Shown here: piece after piece, positions 15,692 to 23,746 of the stretch
Position numbering within the stretch: the first letter of the stretch is position 1
Layout: each line of letters begins with the position of its first letter
Assembly: GCA_947446815.1 (NCBI GenBank)
Contig: CANFGT010000001.1
Span: 186,001-250,000 of the forward strand
Length of the DNA: 64,000 bases
From: Acidimicrobiaceae bacterium
GTDB taxonomy: Bacteria > Actinomycetota > Acidimicrobiia > Acidimicrobiales > Ilumatobacteraceae
Direction: 5' to 3'
Notes under the pieces: generated by a model
The model's input: the letters and a program-made list of their open reading frames with translations, nothing else
What the model was told of the DNA's origin: nothing
The model's database searches: none
Program-made: the position numbers and the translations under genes

Positions 15692-18600
15692 GTGTCCGAG
15701 CCACAGATTTCCTCTTCCCAGCCCCCCGTGGTGGCCGTCATGGTTATTCACGAACCAGGCGACTGGTTGGTTGAGTCCCTGCGGGGACTCGCTGAACAGG
15801 ACTACGCCTCCTTGCAAGTGCTTGCACTCCTGACGGGTACCAGCGAGAACGCGGGATCGCGGACAATTCTTGACACCCTCGAGACTGAAGTACCCAATGC
15901 TGTTGTTCGGTACTTGGGTGCAAATCATGGTTATGCAGCTGCGTGCAATACGGTGCTGCAGTTGGTCCAAGGCGAGAGTGGTTTTTTCTGCTTCCTTCAT
16001 GACGATGTCGCTCTCGCACCCGATGCGATTTCCTGCATGGTTGAAGAGTTGTACCGGTCGAACGCTGGTGTGGTCGGTCCGAAGATGGTCCATTGGGAAA
16101 ATCCCACCATGATTCAGTCAGTCGGGAATGCCGTTGACCGTTTCGGTGTGGAACTGCCTTTTGCTGACGATGGCGAACTTGACCAGGAACAGCATGACGC
16201 TGTGCAAGACGTCTTCGTGCTGCCGAGTTCTTGTTTATTAGTGCGTGCTGATCTCTTCCGTGAAGTGGGCGGCTTTGATGCCGAATTGCACTCATCGGGT
16301 AACGATTTGGATCTTTGTTGGCGTCTACACACGACTGGTGCACGTGTTGTTGTCGTGCCAAGTGCTGTGGCGAGACATCGCGAATCAATGTTGGATCGCG
16401 GCCAAGAATGGTTTCAGTACTTCGATGCAGAAGTGGAGAGCACTCGAGTCCGCACGGCAATTGCGTTGTCTTCGCGTGCACAGTTGCCATTCATAGCGAT
16501 TGAGATGTTTTTGATGACATTGGTACGAGGAGTTCTACTCCTTGTCACTGGACGTGCTGCACAAGCGTGGGCTGAGATTCGAGCAGTCCTTTCATTGCCG
16601 TTCGGATTTACGGATATCAAGAGGCGCCGAAATGTCGCCAATCAATATCGCATGGTGGACGGCGACGAAATTCGTGCATTGCAATTACGTGGCACTGCAC
16701 ACTTGGCATCGTATTTCCGTCGTCGTGCACGTCGCGCAGGTCTTGCACAAGCACAACTACCAAGCGATCTTCGAGAAGCTGCGCCACGAGGGTCATATGT
16801 GATGTGGACAATCTTGGTTGCACTGCTCCTCGTCGGTTCGCGGTCAATCTTGTTGCATGGTTCGGCGTCGGTCGGGCAAATGGTTCCATTCACGTCCTCG
16901 GCTCGCGGCCTCATGACGTCGTACCTTTCTGGATGGTGGGGTGCAGGGTTTGGCCAGGTGTCGTCATTGCCAACAGGTATTGCATTAACTGCCATCGCCG
17001 GCATGAGCACTCTTGGCCATATGGGTCTCGCGAACACATTGATGATTGTGTTGCTCCCATTCATCGGTTGGTTAGGCGCTTGGCGATTTGCATCCGTGAT
17101 GGGCACCCGCGGAGCCCGCATTGCAAGCGCCACGGCCTATGCCGCAGTGCCACTTGGCTATGCGGCCATTGCGGCAGGACGCTGGGGCACATTGCTCTTG
17201 TACGCACTTGCGCCGTGGATGTTGCATCTCATGCGCATGTTGGTGGGACATGCCGACATCAGCGACGCGCGTCCGAAAGAAGCCATGGTGATGGTGAGCC
17301 CCGCTATATGGCGCCGGTGGTTCGCGTCTCTTGTTTTGTTGGTAGCTGTCACCTTCGCCTTTGAACCAGGGGTTGTCATTGTTGTGCCTCTCATCGCTGG
17401 CGTGATTGGCATCACTACGTTGGCGCAAGGAATCAATATTCGGTGGGCAGGCCGCTGGCTAGGAATTTCGAGTGGCGCGATTGTTGTTGGAGTTGCTCTA
17501 CATCTTCCGTGGGCAGGAACTTATGTTCGTCAAGGTTGGTGGGAAGCCATCACGGGAGCTCCAGTTGAATCAGGGCGCAACATTGGTTTGTGGGGTCTGG
17601 CACGATTCGCGGTCGGAAGTTTTTCACTCTCTGCTTTGTCCATTGCGCTTTATGCCGCTGTCTTAGGTTCTTTATTCCTCGTGCGTGGCGCACGCGCAAC
17701 ATGGGCACTTCGTGGTGCAACATTGGTCGTTGTTGGACTATTGCTTGCCGTTCTTGACGATGCGGCATTGCTGCCAATTCATGTGGCGGAACCTGGCGTG
17801 ATGTTGATACCTGTAGCTCTGGGCATCGCAATGTGCGCTGGCGCTATGGGTGCATCGCTGGCAGTCGATCTCAATCGCGGACGATTCAGTTGGCGTCAGC
17901 CTCTCGGTGCTCTGGTGGGTATCGCTTTTACCATTGGTCTTGTTCCTACGGCAGTGAACTCTGTGAATGGCGCGTGGCATCAACCATCATTTGCACTTCC
18001 ACAACTTTTGGCACAACTTCCTGATGCACAAACTGCAGGTAACTACCGCACGTTGTTCATTGGCGATTCGCGTGTGTTGCCCGGTGCGCCGCTCAACTTT
18101 GGATGGGGAATTGGCTATTCGGTGATAAATGGTGCGACTCCCTCTGCGGATGAATATTGGGAAACTCCTCCAACACGAGCTCGGGATAACGCAGTTGCTG
18201 CGATGTACGGAATTGTGCGTGGCCAAACATCTCGCGCGGGACGATTGCTGGCACCGCTCGCTGTGCGCTACATCGTTGTTCCTATCTTCGACGGAGGACA
18301 GTCCACGCGGTCACATCCGATAGCGGAACCTGCCGGCCTCATTGAGGCATTGTCACGACAACTCGACCTACGACGTCAATTCACTTCACCAGACTTAGTT
18401 GTCTTCGAAAACACTGCATGGGTTCCCGTCCGCTCGGTACTCACGGCAGCGGGAGCAGAAAGCAGCAAACTTGCAGGCGCGTCTTCGATGATCGCGACTG
18501 ATATCGGCGGTGCTACATCGTTGCCTGCCGTCTCGAGAACTGATGCAGCCAGTACTGCCGATGTTTCGGCGGGAACAGTTCACCTGTCTGTACCTTTCAC

Positions 18601-18880
18601 TTCGCGTTGGAGATTGAAAGTCAATGGCGTTGATGTGCCTGCGCGTCCTGCATTCGGATTGACCACGGCATTTGATGTGGCAACACCCGGACGTGCAGTT
18701 CTTTCGTATCAACACACGGCAATTCATTCAATGCTTGTTGTGCTGCAGTTCCTTGCATGGTGTCTCACAATTTTTATCGCATTCTCCCGACGCAGATTTG
18801 GTCTACGTCGTTCACGCGCTATCCCCATGGTTGTAGTGGATGAGCCAGTCATCGTGATGAACGATGGAGGACAGTCGTGA
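15692..18880 (+). CDS. Family 2 glycosyltransferase fused to a large multi-pass membrane domain
   Basis: A 1,062-residue protein. Residues 10-300 form a GT2 domain, with HDD (103-105) as the metal-binding motif and GNDLDLCWR (about 203-211) as the acceptor/catalytic segment. From about residue 370 to 750 there are ten or more hydrophobic segments, followed by an extracytoplasmic domain (750-1010) ending in a beta-rich module with FTSRWRLKVNG, one last membrane helix and a basic tail. This layout suggests a polymerase that initiates sugar transfer inside the cell and handles the product across the membrane. Related GT2-plus-DUF5719 pairs occur near cofD in other actinobacteria. The DUF5719 gene follows with a GTGA overlap. 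Donor sugar unknown. Confidence 0.85.
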   Translation: MSEPQISSSQPPVVAVMVIHEPGDWLVESLRGLAEQDYASLQVLALLTGTSENAGSRTILDTLETEVPNAVVRYLGANHGYAAACNTVLQLVQGESGFFCFLHDDVALAPDAISCMVEELYRSNAGVVGPKMVHWENPTMIQSVGNAVDRFGVELPFADDGELDQEQHDAVQDVFVLPSSCLLVRADLFREVGGFDAELHSSGNDLDLCWRLHTTGARVVVVPSAVARHRESMLDRGQEWFQYFDAEVESTRVRTAIALSSRAQLPFIAIEMFLMTLVRGVLLLVTGRAAQAWAEIRAVLSLPFGFTDIKRRRNVANQYRMVDGDEIRALQLRGTAHLASYFRRRARRAGLAQAQLPSDLREAAPRGSYVMWTILVALLLVGSRSILLHGSASVGQMVPFTSSARGLMTSYLSGWWGAGFGQVSSLPTGIALTAIAGMSTLGHMGLANTLMIVLLPFIGWLGAWRFASVMGTRGARIASATAYAAVPLGYAAIAAGRWGTLLLYALAPWMLHLMRMLVGHADISDARPKEAMVMVSPAIWRRWFASLVLLVAVTFAFEPGVVIVVPLIAGVIGITTLAQGINIRWAGRWLGISSGAIVVGVALHLPWAGTYVRQGWWEAITGAPVESGRNIGLWGLARFAVGSFSLSALSIALYAAVLGSLFLVRGARATWALRGATLVVVGLLLAVLDDAALLPIHVAEPGVMLIPVALGIAMCAGAMGASLAVDLNRGRFSWRQPLGALVGIAFTIGLVPTAVNSVNGAWHQPSFALPQLLAQLPDAQTAGNYRTLFIGDSRVLPGAPLNFGWGIGYSVINGATPSADEYWETPPTRARDNAVAAMYGIVRGQTSRAGRLLAPLAVRYIVVPIFDGGQSTRSHPIAEPAGLIEALSRQLDLRRQFTSPDLVVFENTAWVPVRSVLTAAGAESSKLAGASSMIATDIGGATSLPAVSRTDAASTADVSAGTVHLSVPFTSRWRLKVNGVDVPARPAFGLTTAFDVATPGRAVLSYQHTAIHSMLVVLQFLAWCLTIFIAFSRRRFGLRRSRAIPMVVVDEPVIVMNDGGQS

Positions 18881-20340
18881 ATATTGTCCGACGTGTGATC
18901 GGCACTGTTTTGCTGGTATCGGCAGGGGCCGGTGTGATTGCCATTGATAGACAGGGTGGCGCACAGCCTGATGGAGCAGCTTCTGCACTTGTCACTCTCG
19001 GAGGTTTTCCTCAAGTTGCGGCAGGAAGTCGCATCAGTACCTCGTGGTTTTGTCCCGGCGCTGCTGCTGGCGATGGTCTTGATGCCGCAACAGTTGTGAT
19101 CTCAAACTCAGGAGAAGTAGAGATTGTTGCTTCACTGAGCTTGTTGAGTGACGCGCCAGCGCAAAACCAGAACATTGCAGTGCCTGCACGTTCACATATA
19201 GAAGTGGACATTTTGCGCGGACGTACTGTGGGTGTTGTCGTTCCTGTGGTGGAAATCATTGGCGGTGTCGGAACCGTGGAACAGCAACTGGTCTACGCAG
19301 CTGGTGATGTCACCTCACAATGCGTATCCCAAACGAGCAACAAGTGGTATTTCTCCGATGGCTTTACCGCAGAGGGTTCTTCGCAACGGATCGTTCTTAC
19401 GAATCCATTCCCCGATAGTGCTGTGGTCAATCTTTCCTACACAACAGCTGAAGGACGACGAACGCCTGCCAACTTGCAAGGAATTATCTTGTCCGCGCAT
19501 TCATCAAAGAGCATCTCAATGTCCGATGTTGGTGCGGCAAATGAAACCCAAGTGGCAGTAGAAGTCACTGCCAGCACAGGTCAAATTATTGCATCACGCA
19601 TGCAGCACTACATCGGTGGTGGTCGGCTTGGCTATTCAACAACAGTGGGCGTCCCAGAAGCCCTAAGTGAGTGGTGGTTCACCTCCGGGCGAACTGGACC
19701 GCAGGTCGCAGAGCAATTGGTGGTCTTTAACCCTGCGGAGACTGACGCAAAATTAAACGTCACGTTTTTTGGCGAAGGGATCAGCAATGGTGCTGCGGCC
19801 GATCAATCGAATTCGGCAGCGATGCCTTCAGAGACGCTTGACATTCCAGCCGGAGCGATCGTGTACATCAACACTGACAACATCGCGGACTTGCCGAAAG
19901 GCGACCACGCCATGGTTGTTTCCACTTTGAATAACTCTCATGTCGTCGTCGAACACGTGTTAAGCCAACGGACCGGAGGAAGCTCCTTTACTGCGATAAC
20001 AAACGGCATCCCTGGTGGATTATTGACAACAAAATGGCGCATCCCCAGTGGCTTAGCAAAAGGCGCACGCAACGCGCTCAATATTCTGAACACCACCTCA
20101 GTCAACGGAACTTTTACTATCTCGGCAATAGGTCCTGGTGGTGTTTTAGATATTCCCAACTTGGTCAATATTCCACTGGGCGCTGCATCACTCATCAGTC
20201 TTGATGTGCCAGTAGGAATCAATGAGGGCGAAGTATTGATCTCGGCGACGGTCCCAGTGGCCATTCAGCGCCGCACGACGCGAGGTCATGGCCTCGTAGG
20301 GTTTGGAATTGTGGGCGCATTGCCAGTGAGGGACAAATGA
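18877..20340 (+). CDS. DUF5719 family secreted protein
   Basis: A 487-residue protein with an N-terminal membrane segment (residues 6-23, RVIGTVLLVSAGAGVIAI) and no further helices, so it is probably exported and anchored. The body consists of repeated beta-rich modules with recurring motifs such as WFCPG, WYFSDG, WWFTSG and KWRIPSG, each followed by a VVxNP/VVFNP strand, indicating three to four related beta-sandwich repeats. This matches the DUF5719 family, found next to large GT2 genes in actinobacteria. A role in handling or anchoring the glycan made by its partner is inferred from position. The GTG start overlaps the GT2 stop. Confidence 0.85.
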   Translation: MNIVRRVIGTVLLVSAGAGVIAIDRQGGAQPDGAASALVTLGGFPQVAAGSRISTSWFCPGAAAGDGLDAATVVISNSGEVEIVASLSLLSDAPAQNQNIAVPARSHIEVDILRGRTVGVVVPVVEIIGGVGTVEQQLVYAAGDVTSQCVSQTSNKWYFSDGFTAEGSSQRIVLTNPFPDSAVVNLSYTTAEGRRTPANLQGIILSAHSSKSISMSDVGAANETQVAVEVTASTGQIIASRMQHYIGGGRLGYSTTVGVPEALSEWWFTSGRTGPQVAEQLVVFNPAETDAKLNVTFFGEGISNGAAADQSNSAAMPSETLDIPAGAIVYINTDNIADLPKGDHAMVVSTLNNSHVVVEHVLSQRTGGSSFTAITNGIPGGLLTTKWRIPSGLAKGARNALNILNTTSVNGTFTISAIGPGGVLDIPNLVNIPLGAASLISLDVPVGINEGEVLISATVPVAIQRRTTRGHGLVGFGIVGALPVRDK

Positions 20341-20795
20341 GCCAAGTCATTCTCGTATCCATTGCAATGGCGGCTGCGATTGTGGTGTCTGTGGTGTTGC
20401 GCCGCCGCACTGTTGATGCTCCCACTCAGGGTGGATATCAGATGCCGACTCAGTTGGATCGTGGTGATTTCGCTTCTCCGGAAACACCTTGGCTTGTCGC
20501 TGTCTTTACATCATCAACATGTGATGCATGTTCTGATGTGGCAACGAAAGCAATGGTGCTTGCATCGTCTGATGTTGCTGTGCAACGCATTGACTACGTT
20601 GATGACGCTGAAATACATAAGCGCTACAAAATTGATGCAGTCCCCACCTTGGTCATTGCTGATCATCGCGGCGTTGTGCGGAATGGTTTCTTGGGCCCTG
20701 TGAAAGCACAAGATTTATGGGCCGCAGTTGCAGAGTGCAGGGAGCCTGGTTCAACACCAGAACCCTGCGAGGGGCACTCGCCTCACTCGCACTGA
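20337..20795 (+). CDS. Membrane-anchored thioredoxin-like protein
   Basis: A 152-residue protein with one N-terminal transmembrane segment (about 3-21) and a thioredoxin fold: the strand WLVAVFTSSTCDACSD carries a CxxC (C62-D-A-C65), and the cis-proline loop is present as DAVPTLVI. It is probably anchored with the domain facing outside and could act on disulfides of exported proteins such as the upstream DUF5719 protein, whose gene overlaps it by four bases (ATGA). The CDAC active site differs from the classical CGPC. The C-terminal tail ends in a His-containing HSPHSH. Confidence 0.85.
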   Translation: MSQVILVSIAMAAAIVVSVVLRRRTVDAPTQGGYQMPTQLDRGDFASPETPWLVAVFTSSTCDACSDVATKAMVLASSDVAVQRIDYVDDAEIHKRYKIDAVPTLVIADHRGVVRNGFLGPVKAQDLWAAVAECREPGSTPEPCEGHSPHSH

Positions 20796-20801
20796 GTGAA
20801 C

Positions 20802-22715
20802 TTATGCTCCGGTTGTTGTCGGGGACTCAAGCGACTCTTGCACCAATTTGCCAACGGTGGCACCGTCAATCGTTTCGTCTTCAATCAGTTTTGCTGCCAC
20901 AAGTTCAAGTCCCTTGAGGTGACGCGTGAGAACTACATGTGCACGTTGTTCTTGTTCATGCAAAATACGCGACGTTTCCTCATCGAGCAATTGAGCAGTG
21001 TGGTCGCTGACCTCACGACCGCTCGTCATGAGATCTTCGCCGAGGAATACCTGTTGTTGGCTGTTCCATGCCATTGGGCCAACTTTGTCGGACATACCCC
21101 ATTCGCGCACCATTCGGCGAGCGATAGATGTTGCTTGTTCGAGATCGTTTGCTGCACCAGAGTTGAGATGCCCAAAGACAATCTTTTCTGCAACACGACC
21201 ACCCATTGCTTTGCAGATGAGATCTTCAAAGTACTCACGCGAATACGTGTGACGCTCTTCAGGAAGTGTCCATGTGACGCCCAATGCCATACCGCGCGGA
21301 AGGATGGTGACCTTGTGTAGCGGATCGGAGTGGGGGAGAACGACTGCAAGAATTGCATGTCCGCTTTCATGAATTGCAGTGGCGCGCTTTTCTTCTGCGT
21401 TCAACACAAGGCTCTCACGTCGTGCACCCATGACGACTCGGTCACGAGCATTTTCAAAGTCAATGCGCTCAATGAAAGCTGAGCCACGACGCACTGCGAA
21501 GAGTGCAGATTCATTCACCAAGTTGGCAAGGTCTGCACCCGACATGCCAGGCGTTGCCTTGGCCATGGTGTCGAGGTCAACATCGCTGCCCATGCGCTTG
21601 TCGCGTGAATGCACCTTCAAGATGGAAAGACGCTCTTCAAACTCTGGCAATGGGACCACGATTTGACGGTCGAAACGGCCAGGACGCAAGAGAGCGGGGT
21701 CGAGAATGTCGGGCCGGTTTGTTGCCGCAAGAATCACGATGCCCTCGGTGGTTTCAAATCCGTCCATCTCGGCGAGCAGTTGGTTCAGTGTTTGCTCACG
21801 CTCATCGTGGCCGCCACCAAGACCTGCTCCGCGCTTGCGACCAATGGAGTCGATCTCATCAATGAAGATGATTGCCTTGCCCATTTTGCGTGCCTGCTGG
21901 AAGAGGTCACGAACACGGCTAGCACCAACGCCGACAAACATTTCCATGAAGTCAGAACCAGTGACAGAAAGGAATCCGACGCCTGCTTCGCCAGCAACGG
22001 CACGTGCAAACAAAGTCTTGCCAGTTCCTGGAGGACCAACGAGCAAGATTCCCTTTGGTACACGGGCACCAATTTCTTTAAAGCGCTCGGGCATGCGAAG
22101 GAAGTCGACTACTTCTTTGATCTCTAATTTGACGCCGTCGTATCCCGCGACATCGGCGAACGTCGTAGAGGGCTTGTCGGCTTGGTATGCCTTTGCCTTG
22201 CTACGACCAACAGACATGATGCTGCCGGCTTGGCCCATGGCGCGGCGCTGCATCCACACAAAGAAGCCAATAACAAAAAGGAATGGCAACACGATGGGGA
22301 GAAGACTGGAGATCCAGTTGGGCTGTGGAGTCTTGAAGTTGTAGTCAACGTTGTTTTGCTTCAGCATCGTCTCGTCCGCATCACTGAGCTGCATTGCGCC
22401 CGTTGTTGTGAACTTGCCACCGTTGATGAGCACACCGGTGATGGTGTTGGTGGAGTTGTTGATGGTGACGGTCTTGACGTTGCCGCTCTGAACCTGCACA
22501 AGGAATTCGGTATAAGTGAGCTTTTCGCCCGTGGTCTGAGAAATGAACTGACTACCGAAAGCAAGGACGACGACCGCTGCAATGATGGCCCCAATAGCCC
22601 ACTTAGGCATTGGGGGCTTGCCGTCGGTACCTGGCTTTTGGTCGCGCATGCCCTTTAAGGGATTGCGGGGCGACTGGTTGCGCGGTGGGGGTGGCGGTGG
22701 TGGCATCTCGCTCAT
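20802..22715 (-). CDS. ftsH: ATP-dependent zinc metalloprotease FtsH
   Basis: A 637-residue membrane AAA+ protease that degrades membrane and misfolded proteins. A proline-rich N-terminus is followed by a first transmembrane helix (39-58), a periplasmic domain, and a second helix (135-155). Walker A GPPGTGKT lies at 227-234, Walker B IIFIDEID follows, and the zinc site HESGH is near residue 445. The length is shorter than the mycobacterial form, which has a longer C-terminal tail. The start is set at the ATG with TAGCAT six bases upstream; a GTG one codon earlier is possible. Convergent with the thioredoxin-like gene. Confidence 0.97.
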   Translation of the reverse strand: MSEMPPPPPPPRNQSPRNPLKGMRDQKPGTDGKPPMPKWAIGAIIAAVVVLAFGSQFISQTTGEKLTYTEFLVQVQSGNVKTVTINNSTNTITGVLINGGKFTTTGAMQLSDADETMLKQNNVDYNFKTPQPNWISSLLPIVLPFLFVIGFFVWMQRRAMGQAGSIMSVGRSKAKAYQADKPSTTFADVAGYDGVKLEIKEVVDFLRMPERFKEIGARVPKGILLVGPPGTGKTLFARAVAGEAGVGFLSVTGSDFMEMFVGVGASRVRDLFQQARKMGKAIIFIDEIDSIGRKRGAGLGGGHDEREQTLNQLLAEMDGFETTEGIVILAATNRPDILDPALLRPGRFDRQIVVPLPEFEERLSILKVHSRDKRMGSDVDLDTMAKATPGMSGADLANLVNESALFAVRRGSAFIERIDFENARDRVVMGARRESLVLNAEEKRATAIHESGHAILAVVLPHSDPLHKVTILPRGMALGVTWTLPEERHTYSREYFEDLICKAMGGRVAEKIVFGHLNSGAANDLEQATSIARRMVREWGMSDKVGPMAWNSQQQVFLGEDLMTSGREVSDHTAQLLDEETSRILHEQEQRAHVVLTRHLKGLELVAAKLIEDETIDGATVGKLVQESLESPTTTGA

Positions 22716-22721
22716 CACCTC

Positions 22722-22727
22722 ATGCTA
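22722..22727 (-). promoter_or_regulatory. -10 element TAGCAT before ftsH
   Basis: On the minus strand TAGCAT ends six bases before the ftsH ATG. Confidence 0.5.
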
Positions 22728-22778
22728 CGGGGCTGTTCTGCCGTAGTCCCTTCGGCATCGCCGATTTGAGGGGCCACG

Positions 22779-23027
22779 ATGAGTACCGTTTCCAATATGG
22801 CAAGGCAATGCACCCGTCAAGGCTGCGTCCATCATGCAACTGTGACTCTGACGTATCAATACGGACGGTCACAGGTCTGGCTGGACGATCTTTGGCCCGA
22901 ACGGGACCCACATTCATATGATTTATGTGATCAGCATGCCAATCGTCTCAAGCCGCCCTCCGGTTGGCATCTTGAAGACCGGCGCCAACGTGTGCATGTA
23001 TATGGCGCTGGCCGTCTCGCTGGCTGA
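22779..23027 (+). CDS. DUF3499 family protein
   Basis: An 82-residue actinobacterial protein of unknown function, matching DUF3499: ARQCTRQGC near the start, ATVTLTYQYG, then HSYDLCDQHANRL with the ligand-like C and H, ending in GW...EDR. The three cysteines and histidines suggest a zinc site. The ATG at 22779 has a GAGGGG ribosome-binding site; an internal ATG at 22797 (MARQCT) has TACCGT 7 bases upstream and is an alternative start. In Mycobacterium and Streptomyces this family gene lies next to the phosphomannomutase gene, as it nearly does here. Confidence 0.88.
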   Translation: MSTVSNMARQCTRQGCVHHATVTLTYQYGRSQVWLDDLWPERDPHSYDLCDQHANRLKPPSGWHLEDRRQRVHVYGAGRLAG

Positions 23028-23030
23028 CCA

Positions 23031-23741
23031 ATGAACGCAGAAGGGCGTCGTCGCCCGGGACTTCTTGAAGGTCTCACCATGTGGTTGGGGATGTTCATCG
23101 TTGCAAATATTGCAATGTCCATTGTCTTGCTGGTGACGGGCGAGTCGGGGCTTCAACAAGCGCAGATTCCTATTTGGGCAACCGCGGTAGCGGTCTCTTC
23201 CATGTGGGCAGTTTTCTTGGTTGGTATTCCGCGGTATCTCCCATTTGAAGAGACGTCCCTTTCGAGTGCATTTCCTCATTGGTTTCGTATGCGCGATGTT
23301 GCGGTGGGAGTTCCTCTGGGCATCTTTTGTCAATACGTATTGATGAATATTGTGAACTGGCCATTGACGAAACTTTTTCCTCACACCTTCACATTTGATG
23401 AAATTTCACAGCGCGCAAAAGACCTCTCGGCAACGGCACCTGGATGGTGGAAGATTTTGCTCGTACTTGTCGTTGTTATTGGCGCTCCGATTGTTGAAGA
23501 GATTGTGTACCGCGGCGCGGTGCAATCGCATCTTCAGCGCACCGCTGGAACCAGTGCAGCAATTGTTGGAACAGCGGTTTTGTTCGCTGCTATCCATATG
23601 TCACCGTTGGAATTCCCAGGGCTTTTTGTGTTTGCATTGGTGCTCAGCGAAGCCCGTCGGCGTTCTGGCACACTTGGTCTTTCGATAGTGACGCATATGT
23701 CATTTAATGCGGCCGGTTTAGTTCTCGTCCTGATGAAGTAG
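23031..23741 (+). CDS. CPBP family intramembrane glutamic endopeptidase (CAAX-protease-like)
   Basis: A 236-residue polytopic membrane protein of the Abi/CPBP family. Motif 1 is EEIVYRG (EExxxR) in APIVEEIVYRG, and motif 2 is FAAIHMSP, with the catalytic-site histidine. About six to seven transmembrane segments are visible. Bacterial CPBP proteins are linked to protein processing, bacteriocin self-immunity or regulation; the substrate here is unknown. Three bases separate it from the DUF3499 stop, so it is in the same transcription unit. Confidence 0.9.
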   Translation: MNAEGRRRPGLLEGLTMWLGMFIVANIAMSIVLLVTGESGLQQAQIPIWATAVAVSSMWAVFLVGIPRYLPFEETSLSSAFPHWFRMRDVAVGVPLGIFCQYVLMNIVNWPLTKLFPHTFTFDEISQRAKDLSATAPGWWKILLVLVVVIGAPIVEEIVYRGAVQSHLQRTAGTSAAIVGTAVLFAAIHMSPLEFPGLFVFALVLSEARRRSGTLGLSIVTHMSFNAAGLVLVLMK

Positions 23742-23746
23742 GAAAC

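Noticed and set aside
15744-16490. Open frame antisense to the GT2 gene (248 codons)
   Set aside because: Rich in Arg, His, Ser and Gln with no domain; it mirrors a clearly coding frame on the other strand.
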